From a bacterium 1xD8-48 (GTDB taxonomy: Bacteria; Bacillota; Clostridia; Lachnospirales; Lachnospiraceae): a stretch of 64,000 nt of DNA. A program made the position numbers and the translations under genes. The notes under the pieces are model-generated. The model had not been told where the DNA came from, did no database searches, and was given only the letters and a program-made list of their open reading frames with translations. Shown piece after piece: positions 44,953 to 52,930 of the stretch (position 1 is its first letter; each line of letters starts with the position of its first letter). The stretch is from contig QZDS01000015.1 in the NCBI GenBank assembly GCA_009917455.1, positions 46,847-110,846 on the forward strand, in the 5' to 3' direction.

Positions 44953-46005
44953 CTATGCTTTTGATATTCCAGAGCGTGGGCATGGGTCGTCTTTACCGGT
45001 CAGAAGTTTGCTGAGCCGCCAGTACAGTTTTTTCAGGAACCGGTATAAAGTCGGGTTGAAAAGATAAATTCTTGCCGTGAATTTTCGCTTTAAGGGAAGG
45101 AAGCGGGCATAGTCGTCACTGAGCAATTTAAGCAGCCTTTGGCGCAATTCTTCCGCCTGTTGGCTGGAACCGGAAATTTCTTTTGCAGCAACATACCAGT
45201 TGAAGACATTGGAAACACATAGCAGTTCCCAATAGCCTGGTACGCCATACAACTCAAAATGCCGGGCGCGAAGGCGCAGATATGCTTCAATATGATGCTT
45301 TTTTAATTCAGGCGTTTGGAGCGAGGATGCATTATTTTGATGAAGCCGCCGGAAATACCAGATTCCGGTGAGAATGACGGAGGGCGTTTCATTGCGGGCA
45401 ATAACATTCAACAGGAAAAGAGTGTCCTCACCTGAAGCAATTGTTTCCGGAAAAAAGAGATTTTCAATGGCGGAACGAGCCAGCAATTTTCCCCCAATTG
45501 CCCATAAGCGATAAGTACGGCCATTTCCAAAGAGGTTGCGCAATTCAGCGGGGGAAAATATACGACACTCGGGTGCAACAGGAGCAGGACAATCAGATAG
45601 CTGAAAATCGTCTTTTACATTGGAAAACATCAGTCCGGCAAATGCGCAGCTATGAGTCTGCATTAGTCGCAGTCCGGTTTCGAGCGCCAGCGGATGGATG
45701 AGGTCGTCGCAGTCAAGAAAGAAAAAATAATCCCCGTTCCCTCGGGTAAGTCCTGCATTCCGCGCAATGGATACTCCTCCATGTGGCAGGCGCAGGAATA
45801 AAACGCGCGGGTCAAGTGCTGCATACCGTTCACAGATTTCCGCAGAGCGGTCAGAGGAACCGTCGTCTATCAACAACAGTTCCCAATGGGGATAGCTTTG
45901 CCTCCGGACGGATTCAATACATGCGGATAAAAACAATTCGCCATTATAGATTGGGACAATGATAGTTATAAGTGATTTAATATCGTCTGCCTGTAACACA
46001 TTCAT
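44953..46005 (-). CDS. glycosyltransferase family 2
   Basis: 350 residues. N-terminal GT-A domain: IVPIYNGELFLSACIESV, LLIDDGSSDRS, SIARNAGL and the DxD-type FLDCDDL near residue 99. The C-terminal third has no recognised domain and carries a basic tail. It should use a UDP-sugar donor in the cytoplasm. Cotranscribed with the ABC exporter from a minus-strand promoter upstream of 46005. Confidence 0.88.
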   Translation of the reverse strand: MNVLQADDIKSLITIIVPIYNGELFLSACIESVRRQSYPHWELLLIDDGSSDRSAEICERYAALDPRVLFLRLPHGGVSIARNAGLTRGNGDYFFFLDCDDLIHPLALETGLRLMQTHSCAFAGLMFSNVKDDFQLSDCPAPVAPECRIFSPAELRNLFGNGRTYRLWAIGGKLLARSAIENLFFPETIASGEDTLFLLNVIARNETPSVILTGIWYFRRLHQNNASSLQTPELKKHHIEAYLRLRARHFELYGVPGYWELLCVSNVFNWYVAAKEISGSSQQAEELRQRLLKLLSDDYARFLPLKRKFTARIYLFNPTLYRFLKKLYWRLSKLLTGKDDPCPRSGISKA

Positions 46006-46035
46006 ACATCCTTATTAATATATTTTACATATGGC

Positions 46036-46064
46036 ATAATACCATTGATTACCGTATGTTACAA
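46036..46064 (-). promoter_or_regulatory. sigma-A promoter of the minus-strand GT2/ABC exporter pair
   Basis: On the minus strand TTGTAA (46064-46059), a 17-base spacer and TATTAT (46041-46036) lie about 30 bases before the GT2 start codon. Confidence 0.65.
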
Positions 46065-46141
46065 GCATAAAATTATCTGTTTACCGAACAGGTTTTCCAC
46101 ATGGCAAGAATAATTATAATCTGATTTTTGTTCCTGGCTGA

Positions 46142-46169
46142 TTGTTATTAGCCAAACGTATGCTATAAT
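46142..46169 (+). promoter_or_regulatory. extended -10 promoter of the GT2-DUF1919 gene
   Basis: TGCTATAAT at 46161-46169 gives an extended -10 (TGnTATAAT) with TTGTTA 16 bases upstream (46142-46147). The gene starts 45 bases later. It therefore has its own promoter, separate from the main cluster. Confidence 0.7.
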
Positions 46170-46213
46170 GGTTTTAGCTTAACTATAAGTTCGCAGGAGA
46201 AGATAACTAACCG

Positions 46214-47782
46214 ATGGGAGCAGAGAAGTGTAAATTCATAAAAAATAAAGTTTCTGTCGTAACGCCTGTATTTAATGGGGAGTCTCATCTTGAAAGGATG
46301 CTTGACTCAATATTGGGGCAGACCTATCAGGAGCTTGAAATGATTTTAGTCGATGACGGTTCGACTGACAATACGGCTTTAGTTGCAGAAGGCTGTCAGA
46401 AGAAATTTGAAGATAAGGGTTTAGAGTTCAGGATAATAAAGGCGGAACACAGGAATGCTTCGGCGGCCATTAACCAGGGGCTGCCCTATGTGACAGGAGA
46501 ATATTTAGTCTGGCCGGACAGCGATGACATACTGGAGCCTGATTCCATAGGTAAAAGAGTCGCTTTTTTACAGACCCATCCGCAGTATCAGTGCGTGAGG
46601 ACTTTAGCGTATTATTTTGACGCCGTGTCAGGAAAAATGGCAGCGGCGGATGAAAAAACAGGAGATTTGAAGAAAGAAAATTTATTCTGGGATATTTTGG
46701 AGAGTAAGACTTTTGTCTGTTGCGGCTGCTATATGGTAAAATCGGAGAGCTTTTTTGAAATTTATCCTGAACGTCGTATACCGGAATACGATGTCGGGCA
46801 GAACTTTCAAATGCTGCTGCCATTTATGTATTTCCATAAATGCCCGACAATACAGGAAAAGCTGTATGGAGTTTATGTCAGAAAAGGAAGTCATTCCAGG
46901 AGGGTTTTGACACAGAAGGAGGAAGAAAAAAAGTATCAGGATTATGAAGAACTTGTGGACCGGATTGCAGAAATCTGTGATTTACAGGAGCCAATGGAAT
47001 TGAAGAGGATTGCAGGATGGAAGATAAGACGGAGATATCAGCTTGCGCTTAAGTATGGATACATGAAGCGGGTTGCCGGAAGCTTACGCCAGTTATACAG
47101 GAATGGGGACATCGGTATTATTCATATGGTAAAGGGTAATGTCCGGGCATACCTGCATTTCTATATCAGAAAATTAAAAGACGCGGAATGGAAGCAGTAT
47201 AAAAAAAGAAAGTTTTCCAGACTGAAAAACAAAGACTTCACTGTGATTGCATCGAATTGCAGCGGTACAATGATGTATTATGATTTGGGATTGCCGTTTC
47301 TGTCTCCGACAATTAATCTGACGATAGGAATGAACGATTTTGTCAGGATGGTCGAAAACCTGAAGTGGTATATGGGACAGGAAATTGCTGAGAGTAAGGA
47401 TGAAAATGGACATCCTGCAGGTTTATTAGGGGATATTAAAATTAATTTTATTCATTACACAACATTTGAGGAGGCAATTCAAAAGTGGAATGAAAGGAAA
47501 AACAGGATTAATTGGGATAATCTTTTTATTATAGGGATGGAACGTGGCGATTGTTCCTATGAAACGATGAAGCGTTTTAACCAATTGCCATATAAAAACA
47601 AGGTGCTTTTTACTCATGTGGAATATCCGGAATTTCAGTCAGCTTATTATATAAAAGGGTTTGAAGAGCAAAGTGAGCTGGGGACAATAACTAATTTTAA
47701 GAATCATTTTTGGCGGAGACGTTATCTGGATGATTTTGACTATGTGAAATTTTTCAACAGAACTAATGAAGAAAGAGGATAA
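46214..47782 (+). CDS. GT2 glycosyltransferase fused to a DUF1919 domain
   Basis: 522 residues. Residues about 10-235 are a GT-A transferase (VVTPVFNGESHL, LVDDGSTDNT, WPDSDDIL). Residues about 310-520 match DUF1919, a domain found in exopolysaccharide proteins: FTVIASNCSG near 335, a TIGMNDFVRM stretch, and FTHVEYPEF near 460. DUF1919 is usually encoded as its own protein or fused to other transferase domains, and its function is not established. AGGAG lies 13-17 bases before the ATG. The next gene follows after 9 bases. Confidence 0.82.
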   Translation: MGAEKCKFIKNKVSVVTPVFNGESHLERMLDSILGQTYQELEMILVDDGSTDNTALVAEGCQKKFEDKGLEFRIIKAEHRNASAAINQGLPYVTGEYLVWPDSDDILEPDSIGKRVAFLQTHPQYQCVRTLAYYFDAVSGKMAAADEKTGDLKKENLFWDILESKTFVCCGCYMVKSESFFEIYPERRIPEYDVGQNFQMLLPFMYFHKCPTIQEKLYGVYVRKGSHSRRVLTQKEEEKKYQDYEELVDRIAEICDLQEPMELKRIAGWKIRRRYQLALKYGYMKRVAGSLRQLYRNGDIGIIHMVKGNVRAYLHFYIRKLKDAEWKQYKKRKFSRLKNKDFTVIASNCSGTMMYYDLGLPFLSPTINLTIGMNDFVRMVENLKWYMGQEIAESKDENGHPAGLLGDIKINFIHYTTFEEAIQKWNERKNRINWDNLFIIGMERGDCSYETMKRFNQLPYKNKVLFTHVEYPEFQSAYYIKGFEEQSELGTITNFKNHFWRRRYLDDFDYVKFFNRTNEERG

Positions 47783-47791
47783 TCAACAGTA

Positions 47792-50700
47792 ATGCTAAAC
47801 AAGCGAATGATAAGAAAACTGACAAACACTTCTACCTATAACAAAGGTCTCGACCTTTACTACCTGGATAAAGTAAACAAATTTACGGTGGATGACCATG
47901 ACCTGGAAAATATTGTAATAAATGCGCGGGTAAAGGGGAGCGGTTCAAAAAGCTATGATGTGGAGCTTGTATATGATGAGCTGGCTGACGATGTGACGGA
48001 GAGCTATTGCGAGTGTCCGGCCTTTTACAGCTATACCGGCCTTTGCAAGCATTGTATTGCGGTTCTTCTTGAGTATGAAAATTATCAGGAAAGGCAGCCG
48101 TCGATTTCTGATTATATGGGACCCGAAGGGCAGACACGAAAAAGGCTGAGCGATTATCTGGAGCCGGATGATATGTCTGTGGAACAGAATGTGCTGGAAA
48201 TTCTGTCCCGTTGGCAGCAGGAGGCCGAGCGGAGGTCTCAGGCAGGCAGCAGGGGCAGAGGTCTCGGGAAGGAAGCGCAGGCCAGGGTGCGCCCGAAGGA
48301 AACCACCCCGCTTGTAAAGGAGCTTTTGCAGCGTCAGACCGTCAAGGCAACGCTGCCTTTTTTGAAGGATAATATCTACGGAAGCATAGAGATGGAGCCT
48401 TTTCTGGAATGCACTTCCGAATATATCACACTGGAATTCAAAGTCGGAACAGGCAAGACAAAATATGTGCTGAAGGATATTTTTGAATTTGTCCGCAATG
48501 TGGAGAAGGGGCAGAATTATTCCTATGGGAAAAAACTGCAGTTTCAGCATTTGCCGGAAGCTTTTGAGCCGGTATCGCGGGGGATTGTTGAATTTCTGAA
48601 AAGATGGGTAAGGGAAAACGGAAGCAGGTATGTTCAGTATTCCTATGGCAATAGCTACGGTTATGGAAACGGCTATGGAAATTACGGGTATCCTTCCTAT
48701 TATCCGAAGCTGAGGAAGCTTTCCTTATCCGGCAGCGGTCTGGAGGAATTTCTGGATGTGGTAAAAGAGCGGCCTCTGATGGCCAACGTTAATATGACCG
48801 GTGAGCGGCTGTGGCAGCAGACCGATGCGCCGGTTATCCGCGAGATGAAAATCACCGGGCAGAAAGAGGGAATTGAGGTGGAGGTAGTTCCCTTGTTCGG
48901 ATATTATGGCGCTCGGAGCCTCCTTACCTTTAAGGACGGCCTCATTTACAGGGAAAAAATTGAGGATATGAGCAATATCAGCGATTTTATTACCTGTCTG
49001 GTGAAACTTCCCGAGAAAAAGTTTTATGTGGAAAAGAAGGATGTTCCGGCGTTCTGCCGGGAGCTTTTGCCGGCGCTTATGGAGCATTATAAGTGCGAGA
49101 GGAAGGATTTTAACGAGGCGGATTACGGGGTGGAACAGGTTTCTTTCGAGATTTATCTGGACGCGCCCCAGAAGGATTTTGTGACCTGTAAGGTGTATGC
49201 CCTTTACGGGGAAAAGAAGTATGAGGTTTATAAAAAGGACGAAGAGGGAAGCGGGCGGGATGTGGCGAAGGAAATGCAGGTTGGAAATCTGGTTTCCTCC
49301 TACTGCAATGCCTTTGACGAGAAAGAAAACGCCATGGTGATTTCCGGGGAGGAGGATAAGATATACGAGCTTTTAGTGGATGGAATTCCCCGCTTCCAGG
49401 CGCTTGGGGAGGTGTATGTCTCCGAGGCGCTCAAACGTTTCCATGTGGTATACAGCGGCAAGGTGGAAGTAGGGGTGTCGCTCTCCGGCGATTTGCTGGA
49501 GCTGACAATGAATGCGGAGGACATGTCAAAGGAAGAGCTCATTGAAATCCTGTCGAAATATGACAGGAAGAAAAAGTATTTCCGTCTGAAAAACGGGAGC
49601 TTCGTCAATGTGGAAGACGAGGGGATGCAGACTCTGCTGGGATTGAAGCAGAATTTAAATCTCACGGACAGCCAGTTAAGGAAGGAAGTCATAACAGCGC
49701 CGAAATACCGGGCTTTGTATCTGGACAGCGAGCTGAAAGAAAAGCAGAATTTGCTGGCAATAAGAAACGGAACCTTTAAAGAGCTGATAAGAAACATGAA
49801 AACCGTGGAGGACAATGATTTTGAGGTCCCGGCAAGTCTGGAGGAAACCCTGCGCAAGTACCAGAAAGACGGTTTTGTGTGGTTGAAAACTCTTTGCCAT
49901 AACGGATTTGGCGGCATTCTTGCGGACGATATGGGGCTTGGAAAGACTCTGCAGGCGATAGCCTTTCTGCTGTCTGAATTTCTGGAGGCAAAAGCGGAGG
50001 ATAACAGAAGGTGCCTGATTGTCACCCCGGCTTCTCTGGTATTTAACTGGAACAGCGAGTTTAAGCGATTTGCCCCCAGCATTCCGGTAAAAATGGTGAC
50101 CGGGCCTGCCGGGGAGCGGGCAGAAATTATCCATGGCGCCCAGAGCCGGGATATTCTGATTACTTCTTATGAGTTGCTGAAAAGAGATTTGGCAGAATAT
50201 GAAAACGTCAGCTTTTTCTGCCAGATTATCGACGAGGCGCAGTATATCAAGAATCACAACACACAGTCTGCAAAGGCGGTAAAGGAAATTCAGGCCGGAA
50301 GCCGGTTTGCCCTGACCGGAACACCTATCGAAAACAGGTTAAGCGAGCTTTGGAGCATATTCGATTATCTGATGCCCGGATTTTTGTACGGATATCAGCA
50401 CTTTCGGACGGATATTGAGATACCTGTGGTTCAGAGTCAGGATGAAAAGGCCATGGAGAAGCTTCGGAAAATGGTTCGCCCCTTTATTCTGCGGAGGCTG
50501 AAAAAGGACGTTCTCACGGATTTGCCGGATAAGCTGGAGGAATGCATGTACGCCAGCATGGAGGGAGAACAGAGGAAGCTGTATTCGGCTCATGTCCAGC
50601 GGATTCGCATGATGCTGGATAAACAGTCCGACGAGGAGTTTAAAAGCGCAAAAATTCAGATTCTGGCGGAGTTTACAAAGCTGCGCCAGCTCTGCTGCAA

Positions 50701-51247
50701 TCCGGCGCTGCTTTACGAGAATTATGAAAGCCCTTCGGCGAAAACCGCCATGTGCCTTGATTTAATCAGGAACGCCATTGAGGGAGGCCATAAGGTTTTA
50801 CTGTTTTCACAGTTTACATCCATGCTGGAAAATCTGCAGGGAGAGCTTAAGGCGGAAAAGATTTCATTCTACACCCTGACAGGTTCGACACCAAAAGAAA
50901 AAAGGCTGGAGCTGGTGGAGCGGTTTAACGGCGACGACACCAGCGTGTTCTGCATTTCCCTGAAAGCGGGCGGTACCGGACTTAATCTGACGGCGGCGGA
51001 TATCGTTATCCACTATGACCCCTGGTGGAATCTGGCGGTGCAGAACCAGGCCACGGACAGGGCCCACCGCATCGGGCAGAGAAACGTCGTGAGCGTCTAC
51101 AAATTAATTATGAAGGATACGATTGAGGAAAATATCGTGAAGCTGCAGGAGCGGAAAAAGGAACTGGCGGAGCAGGTGCTTTCCGGGGAGAATGTGGGAA
51201 GCGGGAGCTTTACGCGGGAGGAGTTGTTGGAATTGCTGGAAGGATGA
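47792..51247 (+). CDS. Snf2/Rad54-family helicase with SWIM zinc finger
   Basis: 1151 residues. A SWIM zinc finger near the N-terminus (C73-x-C75, then C85-x-H87) is followed by a long family-specific region. The SNF2 ATPase has Walker A DDMGLGKT (near residues 710-717), IIDEAQYIKN and LTGTPIENR. The helicase C-terminal half contains SLKAGGTGLNLTAAD and TDRAHRIGQ. Bacterial members of this group are thought to remodel protein-DNA or RNA-polymerase complexes; the exact role is unclear. Residues about 280-302 form an odd Gly/Tyr/Asn-rich stretch. It follows the GT2-DUF1919 gene by 9 bases and may share its transcript, though the functions are probably unrelated. Confidence 0.92.
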   Translation: MLNKRMIRKLTNTSTYNKGLDLYYLDKVNKFTVDDHDLENIVINARVKGSGSKSYDVELVYDELADDVTESYCECPAFYSYTGLCKHCIAVLLEYENYQERQPSISDYMGPEGQTRKRLSDYLEPDDMSVEQNVLEILSRWQQEAERRSQAGSRGRGLGKEAQARVRPKETTPLVKELLQRQTVKATLPFLKDNIYGSIEMEPFLECTSEYITLEFKVGTGKTKYVLKDIFEFVRNVEKGQNYSYGKKLQFQHLPEAFEPVSRGIVEFLKRWVRENGSRYVQYSYGNSYGYGNGYGNYGYPSYYPKLRKLSLSGSGLEEFLDVVKERPLMANVNMTGERLWQQTDAPVIREMKITGQKEGIEVEVVPLFGYYGARSLLTFKDGLIYREKIEDMSNISDFITCLVKLPEKKFYVEKKDVPAFCRELLPALMEHYKCERKDFNEADYGVEQVSFEIYLDAPQKDFVTCKVYALYGEKKYEVYKKDEEGSGRDVAKEMQVGNLVSSYCNAFDEKENAMVISGEEDKIYELLVDGIPRFQALGEVYVSEALKRFHVVYSGKVEVGVSLSGDLLELTMNAEDMSKEELIEILSKYDRKKKYFRLKNGSFVNVEDEGMQTLLGLKQNLNLTDSQLRKEVITAPKYRALYLDSELKEKQNLLAIRNGTFKELIRNMKTVEDNDFEVPASLEETLRKYQKDGFVWLKTLCHNGFGGILADDMGLGKTLQAIAFLLSEFLEAKAEDNRRCLIVTPASLVFNWNSEFKRFAPSIPVKMVTGPAGERAEIIHGAQSRDILITSYELLKRDLAEYENVSFFCQIIDEAQYIKNHNTQSAKAVKEIQAGSRFALTGTPIENRLSELWSIFDYLMPGFLYGYQHFRTDIEIPVVQSQDEKAMEKLRKMVRPFILRRLKKDVLTDLPDKLEECMYASMEGEQRKLYSAHVQRIRMMLDKQSDEEFKSAKIQILAEFTKLRQLCCNPALLYENYESPSAKTAMCLDLIRNAIEGGHKVLLFSQFTSMLENLQGELKAEKISFYTLTGSTPKEKRLELVERFNGDDTSVFCISLKAGGTGLNLTAADIVIHYDPWWNLAVQNQATDRAHRIGQRNVVSVYKLIMKDTIEENIVKLQERKKELAEQVLSGENVGSGSFTREELLELLEG

Positions 51248-51322
51248 TGGACTGGCAGGCGGTTTTGAGTTATGGAGATGGCGAAAGTAACGTCGAAGGG
51301 GGCAGGTTACAATCCGTAAATT

Positions 51323-51361
51323 TCCGACAAAAAGGCATGCTGTTGATTCCTTTTTGTCGGA
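51323..51361. terminator. long perfect hairpin after the Snf2 gene
   Basis: TCCGACAAAAAGG (51323-51335) pairs perfectly with CCTTTTTGTCGGA (51349-51361) around a 13-base loop, 75 bases past the helicase stop. Inverted symmetry and convergent flanking genes make it a likely bidirectional terminator, although no clear T-run follows the stem. Confidence 0.65.
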
Positions 51362-51439
51362 CTTATCATACGAACTGGTTTATACGCCCTGCCATATGAA
51401 AGGAAATCTGTCTGATATCAGATTCGTTCAAAAACTTCC

Positions 51440-52687
51440 CTAGAAATAATCCGAAAAATAAGCCTTTTCTACCGGAATCAGCCTCTCCAACCATGTCAGC
51501 ATATAATATTCCGTCTTGATTTTTTCATGCTCATACAGATAAGAGGGACGCTTATATCCCATAAGCATAGCCGTCAGGGTATTAACGTCCAGCTCCACTA
51601 CATTGATGGACTGGTTATCCTCCACCTGCTCGCAGAAAGATTCGCCGTCGTGCCAGGACACCAGAAAATCGCCTTCGTTCCAGGAGGCCATTTTATCGTG
51701 CACCTTGAAGTGGATTTTGAAATCCTCGGGCTGAATCTGGTAAGGATAGTACTCCAAAAAATCCCGCACATTCACGATTCTCGCCATGATATAGGGGGAA
51801 ATCTTTTCCGTGATTTCGCTGTCCTCGAACAGGTATGCCATGGGTTCGCCGGAGTAATTGTCGCCCTTTACCTGTTCAATCATGGAAAAATGGGCGCTGA
51901 TGTAATTCCATAGTCCGTAGTTGGCTTCGATATTCAAATAGACCATTTCCTTAATGTGAAAGATATCGTTGGCAATATAATAAACCACATAACCTAAGGG
52001 TCTGTGTTCCTTATTATAATAAACGGCGGCAATCATATCGTCGTTGTCCCACCGCCAGTATTCCTCCCAGGATAAATCGTCTCTTATCAGGCAGCCGTGG
52101 CGCTGCAGGGCAAAATAAGAATGTACGTTGTGATAATCTGTAGAATCCAGGCTGACCCGCTCCACCATACCGTCTACGGGGCGGGGCTTTGGAAGCTGGG
52201 TGTCTTTTACGGTAAAGGAAAGCTTGTCTGAGACAATTTCCCATCCCATTTTTCGGTAAAGGGGGATAGAGTAGGGATATAAAAAGGAAATAACCATTTC
52301 CTTTCTGTGCATGTAATTGAGAACGTGTTCCATCAGAGAACGAATCAGGCCCTTTCCGGTATACTCCGGGTATGTGGCAACGCCGGTGATGCCGCCCATA
52401 TCCATGATTTCGTCGTGAACGTTCACTTTCATGGAATAGACCACAATCATCGAGGCAAGCTTGTCACGGTAAAACCAGCCAAGCACAAAGGCTTCTTCCA
52501 GAATGGGGCGTTTGGCGGATTTGATTTCATCCTGTTCCCATCCGGTTTGAAATAAGTCGTAGGAGGTTACCTGAAACGCGTACTGGAGCAGGGCGTTGAA
52601 CTGTTCCAAATCATTTTTGTCAAGCTCCCGCATTCGGTACTCGCCCTTTGTTTCAAGGTAAATATGTTCTTCTTTTCCGTCTTTCAT
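51440..52687 (-). CDS. Eis-like GNAT N-acetyltransferase
   Basis: 415 residues, the length of Eis-family enzymes. The N-terminal GNAT domain has GGITGVATYPEYTGKGLIRSL near residues 98-118 (acetyl-CoA-binding Q/RxxGxG/A variant). A second GNAT-like fold and a C-terminal sterol-carrier-like domain follow. Eis proteins multi-acetylate amines such as aminoglycosides or protein lysines; the natural substrate of clostridial members is unknown. It converges with the helicase gene and is divergent from ileS. Confidence 0.85.
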   Translation of the reverse strand: MKDGKEEHIYLETKGEYRMRELDKNDLEQFNALLQYAFQVTSYDLFQTGWEQDEIKSAKRPILEEAFVLGWFYRDKLASMIVVYSMKVNVHDEIMDMGGITGVATYPEYTGKGLIRSLMEHVLNYMHRKEMVISFLYPYSIPLYRKMGWEIVSDKLSFTVKDTQLPKPRPVDGMVERVSLDSTDYHNVHSYFALQRHGCLIRDDLSWEEYWRWDNDDMIAAVYYNKEHRPLGYVVYYIANDIFHIKEMVYLNIEANYGLWNYISAHFSMIEQVKGDNYSGEPMAYLFEDSEITEKISPYIMARIVNVRDFLEYYPYQIQPEDFKIHFKVHDKMASWNEGDFLVSWHDGESFCEQVEDNQSINVVELDVNTLTAMLMGYKRPSYLYEHEKIKTEYYMLTWLERLIPVEKAYFSDYF

Positions 52688-52791
52688 AAAAACCTGAGCC
52701 TTTCCGAGGCAGGAGAGACGCGCTCATATCTGCCGTCCGTTTTATTTTACACCAGGAAAAAGGCTTCGTCTATGAGTTTTTTCTAAAAGTC

Positions 52792-52821
52792 TTGCTGATA
52801 ATGGAAAGTATGCGTTATAAT
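52792..52821 (+). promoter_or_regulatory. sigma-A promoter of ileS
   Basis: TTGCTG (52792-52797), 18-base spacer, TATAAT (52816-52821). The predicted start near 52828 gives a leader of only about 100 bases. No T-box features (no GGTGG bulge, no AUC specifier stem, no terminator) are seen in it. Confidence 0.7.
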
Positions 52822-52930
52822 GTACAAAGTGGCAATGAGCGGTGACGGCGTATTTCCCGGACGCGCACTGCAAATATGCCGGTTTTCCGAATACGTACTG
52901 TGGAAATATGAAAGAGAAAGGATAGCAATT

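Noticed and set aside
49300..50082. 260-residue minus-strand reading frame inside the Snf2 gene
   Set aside because: Antisense to the conserved helicase; Ser/Phe/Leu-rich composition typical of shadow frames.
52688..52930. T-box leader before ileS
   Set aside because: Looked for because ileS is often T-box controlled, but the leader is only ~100 bases and shows neither the conserved bulge nor a terminator.
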